Assembly (NCBI RefSeq): GCF_001187905.1
Contig: NZ_LGIS01000012.1
Location: 124,001 to 188,000 of the forward strand
Direction of reading: 5' to 3'
From: Pantoea sp. RIT-PI-b
GTDB taxonomy: Bacteria; Pseudomonadota; Gammaproteobacteria; Enterobacterales; Enterobacteriaceae
Length of the DNA stretch: 64,000 bases
Each line of letters begins with the position of its first letter. Position 1 is the stretch's first letter. Position numbers and translations under genes: made by a program. The notes under the pieces were generated by a model. It had not been told where the DNA came from. It did no database searches and saw nothing but the letters and a program-made list of their open reading frames with translations. Of this stretch, positions 9,516-20,676 are shown piece after piece.

Positions 9516-9558
9516 CCTGAAAGTTAAGCCCGCATTACTTATCGAGCTTAACCTCAGG
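9516..9558 (-). terminator. Long inverted repeat downstream of the phytase-like gene
   Basis: Arms CCTGAAAGTTAAGC and GCTTAACCTCAGG form a nearly perfect stem around a roughly 16-base loop. It lies 12 bases after the stop of the minus-strand phosphatase gene, so it may terminate that transcript; the T-run is poor. The rest of the gap 9278-9515 is AT-rich and holds the presumed promoter of the acyltransferase gene; no gene was seen in it. Confidence 0.4.
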
Positions 9559-9569
9559 TGCAACAATTC

Positions 9570-10814
9570 TTAGAGTTGGGGATACGTTATTGAGGTTAAC
9601 GCGTGATGATCGATAGCCTGATTAAACTGCTGTAGCGTCGATTGATAAGGACACAGCGTGCCAACATCGGTTACGCGACAATTTTGCTGATGCCACTCTT
9701 CACGCAATAGCGCATGAGTTTGATCGATCGGCGTGAGATGGCGCAGATCATCCAGGCTTTGTGCCTGGAAATAGACGCGCAGGAAGCGCGCATTGCTGGT
9801 GGTATCGCGCCAGCGTTCAAACACCAGACTGCTACCGGGTGGAATATTACCGCGGGCATAGCCCGGCAACTGCCAGCTAAAATTGATCAGCGTGCGTAGC
9901 ATGGCGATATTGGTGTCGTGTGCCACCAGCAGTAGCCAGCGCGCGTCGGGCGAGTCAGCGCTGTTGTCTAAACCTTTAACTACCGCATCCAGCAGTATTG
10001 AACCACGCCTTTGCGCAATATAAGCAACATCATTACTGAGATCGTAGTTGGCGGTGAGCAGCGGCAGCAGGGCGCTAATCTGTTGTGCGGAGGTAATATT
10101 TCCCCATGCCAGCTGGCTAAGCGGCAGGTTTTCGCTCCAGCCAAGCCGCAGCGTTTCTACCATGCTGGCCAGCACGCTCAAACCCTGCACATAGGTATGG
10201 CCGCTTTTAGTCTGCTTAAGCTGCCACGGACGATCGAAAAAGGCGCAGTCGGCAGTGCACACCGTTTGCTTCAACTGCTGAATTTCCGGCTGTAAATCAT
10301 GTTGTAGCTCAGCCAGATTGCCCGCTTTGGCAGATATGGCCGCGTTTTCCTGCGCTGGATCGAGCTGCGCAAACGGCAGTTTGTCGCTCTGGAACAACGG
10401 ATCGACATCGCCCTCAACCGAGTGGACCTGCACACCGCAGCCGGGGAAGGCGCCGTCCACCAGCGCTGCGGCGGTGGCACGCGTGCGCTGTAGCGGGCTG
10501 GCGCGCACGTAAATCTCTCCGGCAGTGGGGCAACCGGCGCGTAACAGACCGAGCTGGCGATAATGTTCGCCTTGCCAGCGGCCTTTATTGACCACCGCCG
10601 CATAACCGTGGCCGGTCAACTCACCATCGGCGGTATTCCAGCGCGGCCAGGCGCGTTCCGTCGCCGCTTCGATCTCTTTACGATTACCCGGCGTTGGCGG
10701 ACGCACGCCGTGGCGGCTAATCTCCACCACTTTTTCCAGCTGATAGCGATCTTCGGCGTGAACCGGTGCGTTTAGCAGCCACAGCAGGCTAGCGATAAAC
10801 AGGCGAGCAATCAT
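9570..10814 (-). CDS. Periplasmic histidine acid phosphatase, phytase-like (AppA/Agp family)
   Basis: Secreted phosphomonoesterase of histidine phosphatase branch 2. A signal peptide (residues 1-20, ending PVHA) is followed by the catalytic RHGVRPP at residues 34-40, where H35 is the phosphorylated nucleophile, and the proton-donor motif HD at 299-300 (LVAHDTN). Several cysteines (95, 126, 186, 190 and near the C-terminus) could form disulfides as in AppA. With 414 residues it has the size of AppA (432) and Agp (413). The HDTN motif is that of AppA-type phytases rather than the HDSN I remember for Agp, but substrate cannot be fixed from sequence. Its start codon overlaps the stop of the inositol-phosphatase-like gene in ATGA. 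Confidence 0.88.
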   Translation of the reverse strand: MIARLFIASLLWLLNAPVHAEDRYQLEKVVEISRHGVRPPTPGNRKEIEAATERAWPRWNTADGELTGHGYAAVVNKGRWQGEHYRQLGLLRAGCPTAGEIYVRASPLQRTRATAAALVDGAFPGCGVQVHSVEGDVDPLFQSDKLPFAQLDPAQENAAISAKAGNLAELQHDLQPEIQQLKQTVCTADCAFFDRPWQLKQTKSGHTYVQGLSVLASMVETLRLGWSENLPLSQLAWGNITSAQQISALLPLLTANYDLSNDVAYIAQRRGSILLDAVVKGLDNSADSPDARWLLLVAHDTNIAMLRTLINFSWQLPGYARGNIPPGSSLVFERWRDTTSNARFLRVYFQAQSLDDLRHLTPIDQTHALLREEWHQQNCRVTDVGTLCPYQSTLQQFNQAIDHHALTSITYPQL

Positions 10815-11620
10815 AACGGCAGGTGCGCGGGCAGTAGCGCTTTCAATTGTGGATAAATCACGGCATTCGCCAGCAGCACTGGATTACCGTTCTGCAGGCC
10901 GTGATGGGTGAGATAATCGTTAGTGATGCCGCCTGCTTCGCGCATCAGTACAATGCCCGGCAAGCCATCCCACGGATTCATATGCGCTTCGTAATAACCG
11001 ATCAGTCGACCGGCGGCCGCCCAGGCGCTCATTAAGGCACCCGAGCCATTGCGAATAAACATGCCGCCCTGCGCCAGTAACGCGCCAATAAAGGCGGTAA
11101 GTGGCTCAATAGGTTGGCTATTGGAACTGCTGAGGCCGAGCACGCCTTGATCGAGCTGCTGTGCGCTATGCGCCTGGATGCGTTTGTCATTGACCCACGC
11201 ACCTTTGCCGCGGCAGGCGTGGAAGGTTTCATGGTGGTTGGGATCGCATACCACACCAATCACCGCTTCGTTTTCACAGACAATTGCCAGCGAAACGCAC
11301 CAGGTGTGCAGGCCGTTAATAAAGCTGCTGGTGCCATCGATCGGATCGATCACCCAGATAAAACGCGCGCCGCTGGTCGCGCCGCCGCTCTCTTCGCCCA
11401 GCACCGCATCATCAGGAAAGCGCTCATGGATCAGATGTTTGACTAACTGCTCAACGTTACGATCCGCCTCGCTAACCACATCCTGCAGATCCTTTTTATG
11501 CTCAATGACTAACTGATGGCGTTGCTGGTACCAGGATAACGCGCGGCTGGCGGCGGTTTTCGCGACATCGCAGGCGAAGTGATAGCGTGCGTCGAGTTCG
11601 GTTAGCGTGGCTGATGACAT
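10811..11620 (-). CDS. Inositol monophosphatase family protein
   Basis: Magnesium-dependent phosphatase of the IMPase/SuhB/CysQ superfamily, 269 residues, no signal peptide, so cytoplasmic. Metal-site motifs are complete: LGEES at residues 74-78, IDPIDGTSSF at 91-100 and NPWDGLPG near 216-223. It is upstream of the phytase-like gene on the minus strand and the two overlap by four bases (ATGA), which implies translational coupling. It is not SuhB (which would be elsewhere and has a different N-terminus). Possible substrates are inositol monophosphate, histidinol phosphate or a nucleotide 3'-phosphate. The coupled phytase suggests inositol phosphate, but this is inference. Confidence 0.87.
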   Translation of the reverse strand: MSSATLTELDARYHFACDVAKTAASRALSWYQQRHQLVIEHKKDLQDVVSEADRNVEQLVKHLIHERFPDDAVLGEESGGATSGARFIWVIDPIDGTSSFINGLHTWCVSLAIVCENEAVIGVVCDPNHHETFHACRGKGAWVNDKRIQAHSAQQLDQGVLGLSSSNSQPIEPLTAFIGALLAQGGMFIRNGSGALMSAWAAAGRLIGYYEAHMNPWDGLPGIVLMREAGGITNDYLTHHGLQNGNPVLLANAVIYPQLKALLPAHLPL

Positions 11621-11810
11621 CTTTCCCTCTTATGATTTTCCGACCGTAGAAGCAACAACAGACGCCCAAAATGGCGCATTGGCTGTGTGACAGACTTAAC
11701 AAAAGTTAAGAAAGGCTTCATTAAGCCGCAGATGACTGCGGCTGACAAGAGGAGGAGAAGGCCAGCCAGCGAATTTTTATGTTCACTGGCGGCTAAAGCG
11801 GCAAGGAAGA

Positions 11811-13061
11811 TTAGCGGCGGGTTCTCACGCCGATTTGGCGCATATCATTGCCGGTTGGCGATTGATGGACGCGCAGACCAAAGGTTGGCAGTACGGCGTA
11901 AATATGGTCGAAGATATCTGACTGAATATTTTCATACTCTTTCCACACCGTGGTGCTAGTGAAAACATACACTTCCAGCGGCAGGCCGTTTTCACCCGGC
12001 GCTAATTGACGCACCATCAACGTCATCTCCTTATGAATGCGCGGATGTTGCTCCAGCCAGCTTTGTAACCAGACGCGGAAGGTGCCGACGTTGGTTAAGC
12101 GGCGGCCATTGAGTGGTGAATCCAAATCACAGCCCAGCTGTGCATTCCATGCGGCAACTTCCTCGCTTTTGCTATTCAGATACGGCGTCAGTAAATGGGC
12201 ACTTTTCAACTGCTGCATCATGGCATCGTCGAGGAAGGTGATGCTGGTGGTATCGATATGAATGCTGCGTTTGATGCGGCGTCCGCCGGATTCTGACATC
12301 CCACGCCAGTTTTTAAACGAGTCTGAAATCAGCGCGTAAGCGGGAATGGTGACGATAGTGTTATCCCAGTTGCGTACTTTTACCGTAGTCAGCGAAATGT
12401 CGATCACCGCACCGTCAGCGCCATATTTCGGCATCTCCAGCCAGTCATTCATCTTCAGCATATTATTGGCAGCCAGTTGGATGCCGGCCACCAGACCGAG
12501 AATCGGATCTTTGAATACCAGCATCAGCACCGCAGTCATCGCGCCGAGTCCGGTTATCAGGACGCCAGGCGATTTGCCTAATAGCAGCGAGATAATCATG
12601 ATCACCATTAAAATGGCGGCGATCAATTTCACGCTTTGAATGATACCGCGCAACGGCAATTGCTGTGCCAGCACGCTGTTAACACTGAGCTGCTGCAACA
12701 AATCCAGTAGAGAAAACAGCATCAGCAGGGTAAACACCATCATCCACAGCTGCGCGAAAATCAGCAGTGCGCTGTAGAGCTGGCTGCTGTCATGCAGGAA
12801 TAATTCGGTTTGTAATTTAAATAACACGCCCTGCATTAACCACACGCTACGGCTAAACAGGCGGCTATTAATCAGCGCCTTCGGCCACTGGCGACTGCCG
12901 TTTGCGCTGTAACGACGCAATAGCGGCAAAATGGCGCGATGCAGAATTGCATGGGTGAGAAGCGAGATGGCAAAGATAATCGCAATCACGATGCCCAAAG
13001 CCATGATGTGCGTGTAATTAAGACCGGCTTCTGCGAGCCAGTTGGCAATAAAATGCTGCAT
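11811..13061 (-). CDS. ybdG: YbdG/MscM-type mechanosensitive channel
   Basis: Inner-membrane MscS-family channel of small conductance that protects against osmotic down-shock. The 416-residue protein matches E. coli YbdG (415 residues) over its length as I recall it: several membrane segments in residues 15-190, the pore-lining region LLLGKSPGVLITGLGAMTAV, the beta-domain signature LEMPKYGADGAVIDISLTTV and VRNWDNTIVTIP, and a long cytoplasmic C-terminal part ending in HQSPTGNDMRQ. In E. coli ybdG lies elsewhere (next to pheP and nfsB), so its place between the inositol phosphatase gene and acpH is a rearrangement. Transcribed alone; a hairpin without a T-run (AGCCGCAG-ATGA-CTGCGGCT, 11724-11743) lies downstream. 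Confidence 0.92.
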   Translation of the reverse strand: MQHFIANWLAEAGLNYTHIMALGIVIAIIFAISLLTHAILHRAILPLLRRYSANGSRQWPKALINSRLFSRSVWLMQGVLFKLQTELFLHDSSQLYSALLIFAQLWMMVFTLLMLFSLLDLLQQLSVNSVLAQQLPLRGIIQSVKLIAAILMVIMIISLLLGKSPGVLITGLGAMTAVLMLVFKDPILGLVAGIQLAANNMLKMNDWLEMPKYGADGAVIDISLTTVKVRNWDNTIVTIPAYALISDSFKNWRGMSESGGRRIKRSIHIDTTSITFLDDAMMQQLKSAHLLTPYLNSKSEEVAAWNAQLGCDLDSPLNGRRLTNVGTFRVWLQSWLEQHPRIHKEMTLMVRQLAPGENGLPLEVYVFTSTTVWKEYENIQSDIFDHIYAVLPTFGLRVHQSPTGNDMRQIGVRTRR

Positions 13062-13153
13062 GAGATTTCCCTGGTGTGAACGAAGTGTAAGGTCACGCAG
13101 GGTAGGGGATGGGAAATTTCCCGTCCAACAGACGGGTCTTGAAATCTCTGAGA

Positions 13154-13735
13154 CTAAAGTTGTTGCGCGCGCGCGTCGGCCATCAGACGTGGATAGAACT
13201 GGAAGAACAGCGGTTCCAGCCGATCATAGTGATCAACAAAATCCTGATAGGAATCGCGTAGCGCGACCAGACGCGGACGACGATGTGCCATGCCGCTTAG
13301 CACGCGCGCCAGCCGGGTGGGTTCGGCGTAATGCTCAAACCAGCGCTCGCGCCACATCACCGCATTCAACTCGATAAAGCCTTCCGGCGTGCCCGCCAGC
13401 TGCGGCACGATGTCGCGTTCGGCTGCAGCAGTGAACGCCACCAGCGATTGCGTCGGGTGGAATTTTTCCCAGTGCAGCGCGAGGAAGTGATCCCAAATCA
13501 CATCAAGCGTGATGGGCGCCACGCGGCGCGTTTCGGGGCGAAACAGTTCACGTGCAATACGCACTTCGGGCAGATTATCGGTCAGGACGTCGATGCGGCG
13601 ATGCATCGCAATGCCCTCCACCACCGGCGCGGGCCATCGCGACTGCACGTTGCCGCGCACGAAGTCGGCCATAAGATTGCCCAGCAGAGAGCTGTTAGCC
13701 AGCTGCGCCAGGTGAAGATGAGCGAGAAAGTTCAT
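13154..13735 (-). CDS. acpH: AcpH, acyl carrier protein phosphodiesterase
   Basis: Cytoplasmic hydrolase of the HD superfamily that removes the 4'-phosphopantetheine group from acyl carrier protein, converting holo-ACP to apo-ACP. The 193-residue protein has the E. coli length, the N-terminus [11 protein letters not shown] and the HD-like metal motifs [11 protein letters not shown] and [13 protein letters not shown]. It is divergent from queA, as in E. coli, where acpH lies between malZ and queA; here the malZ position is taken by other genes. A palindromic repeat fills the acpH-queA gap. Confidence 0.93.
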   Translation of the reverse strand: MNFLAHLHLAQLANSSLLGNLMADFVRGNVQSRWPAPVVEGIAMHRRIDVLTDNLPEVRIARELFRPETRRVAPITLDVIWDHFLALHWEKFHPTQSLVAFTAAAERDIVPQLAGTPEGFIELNAVMWRERWFEHYAEPTRLARVLSGMAHRRPRLVALRDSYQDFVDHYDRLEPLFFQFYPRLMADARAQQL

Positions 13736-13744
13736 GGCGCATTA

Positions 13745-13870
13745 TATACACGTCAACCTTCAAGTTACAGGTGCGTTGGCTGCTTTCGCTCACCCGTATC
13801 ACTGAGTAAAGCAAGCTCATCGGGCTTCTCTCGTGTGCCGCCTGGCATAGCTCGAATTATTTTGTGTATA
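13745..13870. repeat. 126-bp palindromic interspersed repeat, copy 1
   Basis: Starts TATACAC and ends GTGTATA, a 7-base terminal inverted repeat; the interior arms (TTCAAGTTACAGG against CTGGCATAGCTCGAA) are also roughly complementary, so the whole folds into one long imperfect hairpin. The core GTGCGTTGGCTGC, TAAGCTC and TGCCGCCT recurs in the copy at 57210-57357. It resembles the long palindromic intergenic repeats found in Yersinia, Serratia and relatives. It fills the gap between acpH and queA and may influence both promoters. Confidence 0.75.
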
Positions 13871-13962
13871 AGCAGCATCACAGAAGCGCAGCCAGTTGTT
13901 CAGAATTTGCCGCTTTTCCGCTAGACTATGCCGCCTGATTTTAAGTCCTGAAGAAGTGAAGC

Positions 13963-16190
<2,228 letters not shown>

Positions 16191-16214
16191 TAATTCATCA
16201 ATGAGGGAAATTTA

Positions 16215-16547
16215 ATGAGCTTTTTCATTTCTGACGCCGTAGCCGCAGCAGGCGCACCGTCTCAGGGAAGTCCGTATTCTCTGGTGATCATGCTGGTGGT
16301 ATTTGGTCTGATCTTCTACTTCATGATTCTGCGTCCGCAGCAGAAGCGTACCAAAGATCACAAGAAGCTGATGGATTCCATCTCTAAAGGTGATGAAGTG
16401 CTGACCAGCGGTGGCTTAGTTGGACGTGTGACCAAAGTGTCAGAAACTGGCTATGTTTCTATTGCCCTGAACGACACCACTGAAGTAGTTGTTAAACGTG
16501 ATTTCGTGGCCGCCGTTCTGCCGAAAGGTACTTTGAAGGCGCTGTAA
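16215..16547 (+). CDS. yajC: YajC, SecDF-associated preprotein translocase subunit
   Basis: Small inner-membrane protein found in a complex with SecD and SecF that joins the SecYEG translocon. The 110 residues match the E. coli length, with one membrane helix at about residues 20-40 ([17 protein letters not shown]), then the typical [13 protein letters not shown] and a soluble tail with [27 protein letters not shown] ribosome site precedes ATG at 16215. It has 24 bases to tgt and 25 to secD, in the conserved order. Confidence 0.97.
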   Translation: MSFFISDAVAAAGAPSQGSPYSLVIMLVVFGLIFYFMILRPQQKRTKDHKKLMDSISKGDEVLTSGGLVGRVTKVSETGYVSIALNDTTEVVVKRDFVAAVLPKGTLKAL

Positions 16548-16572
16548 TTTTTTCTTCCCGAAGGGAACTGCC

Positions 16573-18420
16573 GTGTTAAACCGTTATCCTTTGTGGAAGT
16601 ACATCATGCTGGTCGTCGTGATTCTCGTCGGCCTGCTCTATGCGCTTCCTAACCTTTATGGTGAGGATCCGGCCGTTCAGATCACTGGTGCGCGCGGTGG
16701 CGCCGCCAGTGAGCAAACGTTGGATCAGATCCAGACCGTATTAAAACAAGACAATATCGAGAGCAAATCCCTCGCTCTGGAAAATGGTGCCATCCTGGCC
16801 CGCTTTGCGACGCAGGATGTGCAGCTGCGCGCCCGTGATGCCATCACGACGGCACTGGGCGAAGATTACGTTGTGGCACTTAACCTTGCGCCGGCAACGC
16901 CACGCTGGTTGAGCATGCTGGCCGCGGAACCGATGAAACTCGGTCTTGATCTGCGCGGCGGCGTTCACTTCCTGATGGAAGTCGACATGGATACCGCGCT
17001 GGGCAAACTGCAAGAGCAGAATGCCGACAGCCTGCGCAGCGACCTGCGCGACAAAAGCATTCCGTATACCACCGTTAATAAAATCGCGAACTATGGCGTA
17101 GAAGTGCGTTTCCGTGATGGCGCCAGCCGTGACGCGGCAATCAGCTACTTGTCTACTCGCCATCGCGATCTGGTGATCTCAAGCCAGAGCAGCGATGCGC
17201 TGCGTGCGGTCATGAGCGATGCACGCCTGAGCGAAGCGCGTGAATATGCGGTGCAGCAAAACATCACCATTCTGCGTAACCGTGTGAACCAGCTTGGCGT
17301 GGCCGAACCGTTGGTGCAGCGTCAGGGTTCTGACCGCATCGTGGTAGAGCTGCCGGGTATTCAGGACACCGCGCGCGCCAAAGAGATTTTGGGCGCAACC
17401 GCAACGCTGGAGTTCCGTCTGGTTAACACCAGCGTGGATCCAACCGCTGCGGCCAGCGGCCGTGTTCCGGGCGATTCGGAAGTGAAGAAAACGCGCGAAG
17501 GGCAGCCCGTGGTGCTGTACAAGCGTGTGATTCTGACCGGTGACCACATCACCGATTCCACCTCCAGCATGGATGAGTACAACCAGCCGCAGGTGAACAT
17601 TTCACTGGATGGCGCCGGTGGCAACATGATGTCGAACTTCACCAAGGACAACATCGGTAAGCCGATGGCGACCCTGTTTGTGGAGTACAAAGACAGCGGT
17701 AAGAAAGATGCCAACGGCCGTTCGATTCTGGTGAAACAGGAAGAAGTGATTAACGTGGCGAACATTCAGTCGCGCCTCGGTAACAGCTTCCGTATCACCG
17801 GCATCAACAATCCAAACGAAGCACGTCAGCTGTCGCTGCTGCTGCGCGCGGGTGCGTTGATTGCGCCAATCCAGATTGTTGAAGAGCGCACCATCGGCCC
17901 AACCATGGGTCAGCAGAACATCACACAAGGCCTCGAAGCCTGCCTGTGGGGTTTGATTGCGTCGATCATCTTTATGGTGGTGTTCTACAAGAAGTTTGGT
18001 CTTATCGCTACCAGCGCACTGCTGTGTAACCTGGTGCTGATTGTCGGCATCATGTCACTGCTGCCAGGCGCGACGCTCACCATGCCGGGTATTGCCGGTA
18101 TTGTGTTGACGCTGGCGGTTGCGGTCGATGCTAACGTGTTGATTAACGAACGTATTAAAGAAGAGTTGCGTAACGGACGCTCGGTACAGCAGGCGATTCA
18201 TGAAGGCTATAAAGGCGCCTTCTCCAGTATCGTCGACGCCAACGTCACCACGCTGATTAAAGTCATCATTCTTTATGCGGTCGGTACCGGTTCAATCAAA
18301 GGCTTTGCGATTACCACGGCTATCGGTATCGCAACCTCAATGTTTACCGCTATCGTCGGCACCCGTGCCATCGTTAACCTGGTGTACGGCGGCAAACGCA
18401 TCAACAAGCTGTCTATCTGA
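16573..18420 (+). CDS. secD: SecD, protein translocase subunit
   Basis: RND-like membrane protein that uses the proton gradient to complete export of proteins across the inner membrane and acts together with SecF. The 615-residue product has the same length as in E. coli: a first membrane helix at about 8-26, a large periplasmic domain (about 30-450) with [13 protein letters not shown] near 118-130, and five helices in the C-terminal part with [17 protein letters not shown], which carries the conserved charged residue of the channel. Start is GTG at 16573 after AAGGGAACTGCC. The secF ribosome site overlaps its end. Confidence 0.97.
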   Translation: MLNRYPLWKYIMLVVVILVGLLYALPNLYGEDPAVQITGARGGAASEQTLDQIQTVLKQDNIESKSLALENGAILARFATQDVQLRARDAITTALGEDYVVALNLAPATPRWLSMLAAEPMKLGLDLRGGVHFLMEVDMDTALGKLQEQNADSLRSDLRDKSIPYTTVNKIANYGVEVRFRDGASRDAAISYLSTRHRDLVISSQSSDALRAVMSDARLSEAREYAVQQNITILRNRVNQLGVAEPLVQRQGSDRIVVELPGIQDTARAKEILGATATLEFRLVNTSVDPTAAASGRVPGDSEVKKTREGQPVVLYKRVILTGDHITDSTSSMDEYNQPQVNISLDGAGGNMMSNFTKDNIGKPMATLFVEYKDSGKKDANGRSILVKQEEVINVANIQSRLGNSFRITGINNPNEARQLSLLLRAGALIAPIQIVEERTIGPTMGQQNITQGLEACLWGLIASIIFMVVFYKKFGLIATSALLCNLVLIVGIMSLLPGATLTMPGIAGIVLTLAVAVDANVLINERIKEELRNGRSVQQAIHEGYKGAFSSIVDANVTTLIKVIILYAVGTGSIKGFAITTAIGIATSMFTAIVGTRAIVNLVYGGKRINKLSI

Positions 18421-18430
18421 GGAGTGCGTT

Positions 18431-19399
18431 GTGGCACAGGAATATAGTATTGAGCAGCTAAACCACGGGCGTAAAGTCGTCGACTTTATGCGCTGGGATC
18501 GGCTGGCTTTCATCATCTCCGGTCTGCTGATTGTGGCATCTATCGCCATTATCGGTGTGCGAGGCTTCAACTGGGGCCTCGACTTTACCGGCGGAACGGT
18601 GATAGAGATTAACCTGGAAAAACCGGCGGATCTCGATGCGCTGCGCGAAGGTTTAGTGAAGGCGGGCTTTGAAGAGCCGCTGGTGCAGAACTTTGGTAGC
18701 AGCCGCGATGTGATGGTGCGTATGCCACCGGCCACCGGCAATGCAGGCACGGAGCTGGGTAACAAAGTTGTGGCATCCATCAGCCAGACCACCCAGCAGA
18801 ACGCCACCGTGAAGCGTATTGAGTTCGTTGGCCCAAGCGTGGGAAGCGATCTGGCGCAGGCGGGTGCGATGGCACTGCTGTCGGCGCTGATTGCGATTCT
18901 GATCTACATCGGCTTCCGCTTTGAGTGGCGTCTGGCGCTTGGTACCGTACTGGCGCTGGCGCACGATGTGATCATCACCTGCGGTATTCTGTCGCTGGCG
19001 CATGTCGAAATCGATCTGACCATTGTCGCTTCACTGATGTCGGTAATTGGTTACTCGCTTAACGATAAGATCGTGGTTTCCGACCGTATTCGTGAGAACT
19101 TCCGCAAGATTCGCCGCGGTTCCTCTTACGACATCACTAACGTGTCGCTGACTCAAACGCTGAGCCGTACGTTGATCACCTCCATCACTACGCTGGCGAT
19201 GATCATGATTCTGTTCGTGTTTGGTGGTGCGTTGCTGAAAGGCTTCTCACTGACCATGCTGATTGGTGTCACCATCGGTACCATTTCATCAATTTATGTC
19301 TCTTCAGCGCTGGCGCTGAAACTCGGCATGAAGCGTGAACATATGCTGGTGCAGAAAGTGGAAAAAGAGGGCGCAGATCAGCCTTCGATTCTGCCGTAA
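18431..19399 (+). CDS. secF: SecF, protein translocase subunit
   Basis: Partner of SecD in the inner membrane. The open frame extends upstream to 18275 inside secD, but the family N-terminus [16 protein letters not shown] begins at GTG 18431, ten bases after the secD stop and just behind a GAGGAGTG ribosome site, giving 322 residues (E. coli 323). Visible motifs are [12 protein letters not shown] near 51-62, periplasmic domain 60-140, [11 protein letters not shown] near 134-144, and membrane helices with [20 protein letters not shown] near 207-226. A terminator follows, closing the queA-secF operon. Confidence 0.96.
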   Translation: MAQEYSIEQLNHGRKVVDFMRWDRLAFIISGLLIVASIAIIGVRGFNWGLDFTGGTVIEINLEKPADLDALREGLVKAGFEEPLVQNFGSSRDVMVRMPPATGNAGTELGNKVVASISQTTQQNATVKRIEFVGPSVGSDLAQAGAMALLSALIAILIYIGFRFEWRLALGTVLALAHDVIITCGILSLAHVEIDLTIVASLMSVIGYSLNDKIVVSDRIRENFRKIRRGSSYDITNVSLTQTLSRTLITSITTLAMIMILFVFGGALLKGFSLTMLIGVTIGTISSIYVSSALALKLGMKREHMLVQKVEKEGADQPSILP

Positions 19400-19415
19400 T
19401 GCTGCGTTAGAAAGT

Positions 19416-19446
19416 AAACGGGCTGCCAATGGCAGCCCGTTTTTTT
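19416..19446 (+). terminator. Rho-independent terminator after secF
   Basis: A 12-bp stem AAACGGGCTGCC / GGCAGCCCGTTT with loop AAT runs into a stretch of Ts. It separates secF from the convergent yajI. Confidence 0.93.
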
Positions 19447-19457
19447 ATGCCTGTCGA

Positions 19458-20021
19458 TCAGGGCGTGGTTTTGTGGGTAGCGGGACTCTCAACATCGTGC
19501 ACGCGCACGTAGCCGAGCTGTTCTGGCGCTAAGCCGCTCAGCCGCAGCGGCACGGTCACCGTACTGCGTGGCATTAAGCTGGCAGGCACCTCGATGGTCT
19601 GGCTCAGGCTTCCCGCATTAAGCGGTTTGCCGCTGGCCGGATCCATCTCGCCCCAGACTACGGTGGCACTCAGCGCCGGAATCGGCTGATCATCGGTGGA
19701 ACGGATATTCAGATTGGCGCGACTGCCGCCCGCTTCACCCGCCACCTGCGAGAGCGACAAACGCACTTTACCCAGCTGCGTCTGAAGCTCCACCGGCGTA
19801 TTGGCTTGTGGCAACAACCACGCGCCTTGGGTGGACTGGCTGTTCAGCTGTCCCTGAATTTCCAGCGCCGTTGCCTGATTGGTCAGCTTGCGCATCTGCT
19901 GATTAAGCTGACTCACTTCCTGGTGCAACTCTTTGACCTGCGGTGAAACCGGCGTTGAACTGCAACCACTGAGTACCAGCAAAGAGAGTGCTGCTGGTGC
20001 CCAAAACGTCCTGATCGTCAT
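19458..20021 (-). CDS. yajI: YajI-like lipoprotein (DUF3251)
   Basis: Predicted lipoprotein of unknown function, 187 residues. The signal sequence ends in a clear lipobox, LVLSGC, with Cys at about residue 20; serines follow, which favours the outer membrane. Residues 30-60 form a likely coiled coil (VKELHQEVSQLNQQMRKL), then a beta-rich DUF3251 domain with VRLSLSQVAGEAGGSRANL. In E. coli yajI lies between tsx and nrdR; here tsx and yajD are missing and kbp lies just upstream, 14 bases away on the same strand, so the two are probably one transcript. A good AAAGGA ribosome site precedes ATG at 20021. Confidence 0.87.
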   Translation of the reverse strand: MTIRTFWAPAALSLLVLSGCSSTPVSPQVKELHQEVSQLNQQMRKLTNQATALEIQGQLNSQSTQGAWLLPQANTPVELQTQLGKVRLSLSQVAGEAGGSRANLNIRSTDDQPIPALSATVVWGEMDPASGKPLNAGSLSQTIEVPASLMPRSTVTVPLRLSGLAPEQLGYVRVHDVESPATHKTTP

Positions 20022-20035
20022 GCAATGTCCTTTCT

Positions 20036-20473
20036 TTATTCGGGAATACGTAAAACCTGGCCAGGGTAAATCTTATCAGGATGCGTCAGCATTGGCTTGT
20101 TCGCCTCGAAAATCTTGTTGTATTGATTGGGATTTCCGTAGACCTCTTTCGATACCGCACTCAGGGTATCGCCTTTTTTTACGGTGTAGAACTTCGCGGG
20201 CGTGGCGGAATCGCTGGTGGTGACCTTGTCATCCACTTTGGTGATCCCCGCGACGTTACCCGCAGCCACCAGGATTTTCTCCTTCAGCTCCTGAGAAATG
20301 CCGTCGCCGGTAACCGTAACGGTATCGCCTTTAACATCCACCTTCACCTTATCGCTGTCAGGTAAGCCGAGCTTGTTGATGTGATCCTGCAATTTCTTAC
20401 TGGCATCGTCGCCGCCACTCACGGCATCCCACAGTTTTTCTCCAGCTTCTTTCACGAAATCGAACAGACCCAT
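20036..20473 (-). CDS. kbp: Kbp (YgaU), BON-LysM potassium-binding protein
   Basis: Small cytoplasmic or periplasm-associated protein with two domains: BON (about residues 20-90, [21 protein letters not shown]) and LysM (about 95-145, [19 protein letters not shown]...[11 protein letters not shown]). E. coli Kbp (149 residues) binds potassium specifically and is needed for normal growth at high potassium; this 145-residue protein matches it closely, including the N-terminus [20 protein letters not shown]. No signal peptide is visible. In E. coli kbp lies elsewhere in the genome, so its position upstream of yajI is a relocation. Ribosome site GGAGGATGT precedes the ATG. Confidence 0.93.
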   Translation of the reverse strand: MGLFDFVKEAGEKLWDAVSGGDDASKKLQDHINKLGLPDSDKVKVDVKGDTVTVTGDGISQELKEKILVAAGNVAGITKVDDKVTTSDSATPAKFYTVKKGDTLSAVSKEVYGNPNQYNKIFEANKPMLTHPDKIYPGQVLRIPE

Positions 20474-20676
20474 ACATCCTCCAGATAATTATGGTGTGCC
20501 GCCTTGCTGACGGCTCTCTAAGCGTAGTGGTTTTTTGCGTGCGGGCATGTAGGGGATGTCTTGCATTTGGCTTAACGTCACAAACTGCGATTCACACATT
20601 ATGTGCCACACACATACATTTTGTGTCGTGATCGCGCTACACTGTGTGGCCTATTTATCTCGCATCAGGAAGCCTC

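Noticed and set aside
11724..11743. Hairpin AGCCGCAG-ATGA-CTGCGGCT as a terminator
   Set aside because: No T-run on either strand and not adjacent to a plus-strand gene end; left as an uncertain structure.
11687..11959. 90-codon plus-strand frame between the IMPase-like gene and ybdG
   Set aside because: Overlaps the conserved C-terminus of ybdG on the opposite strand and has a low-complexity translation.
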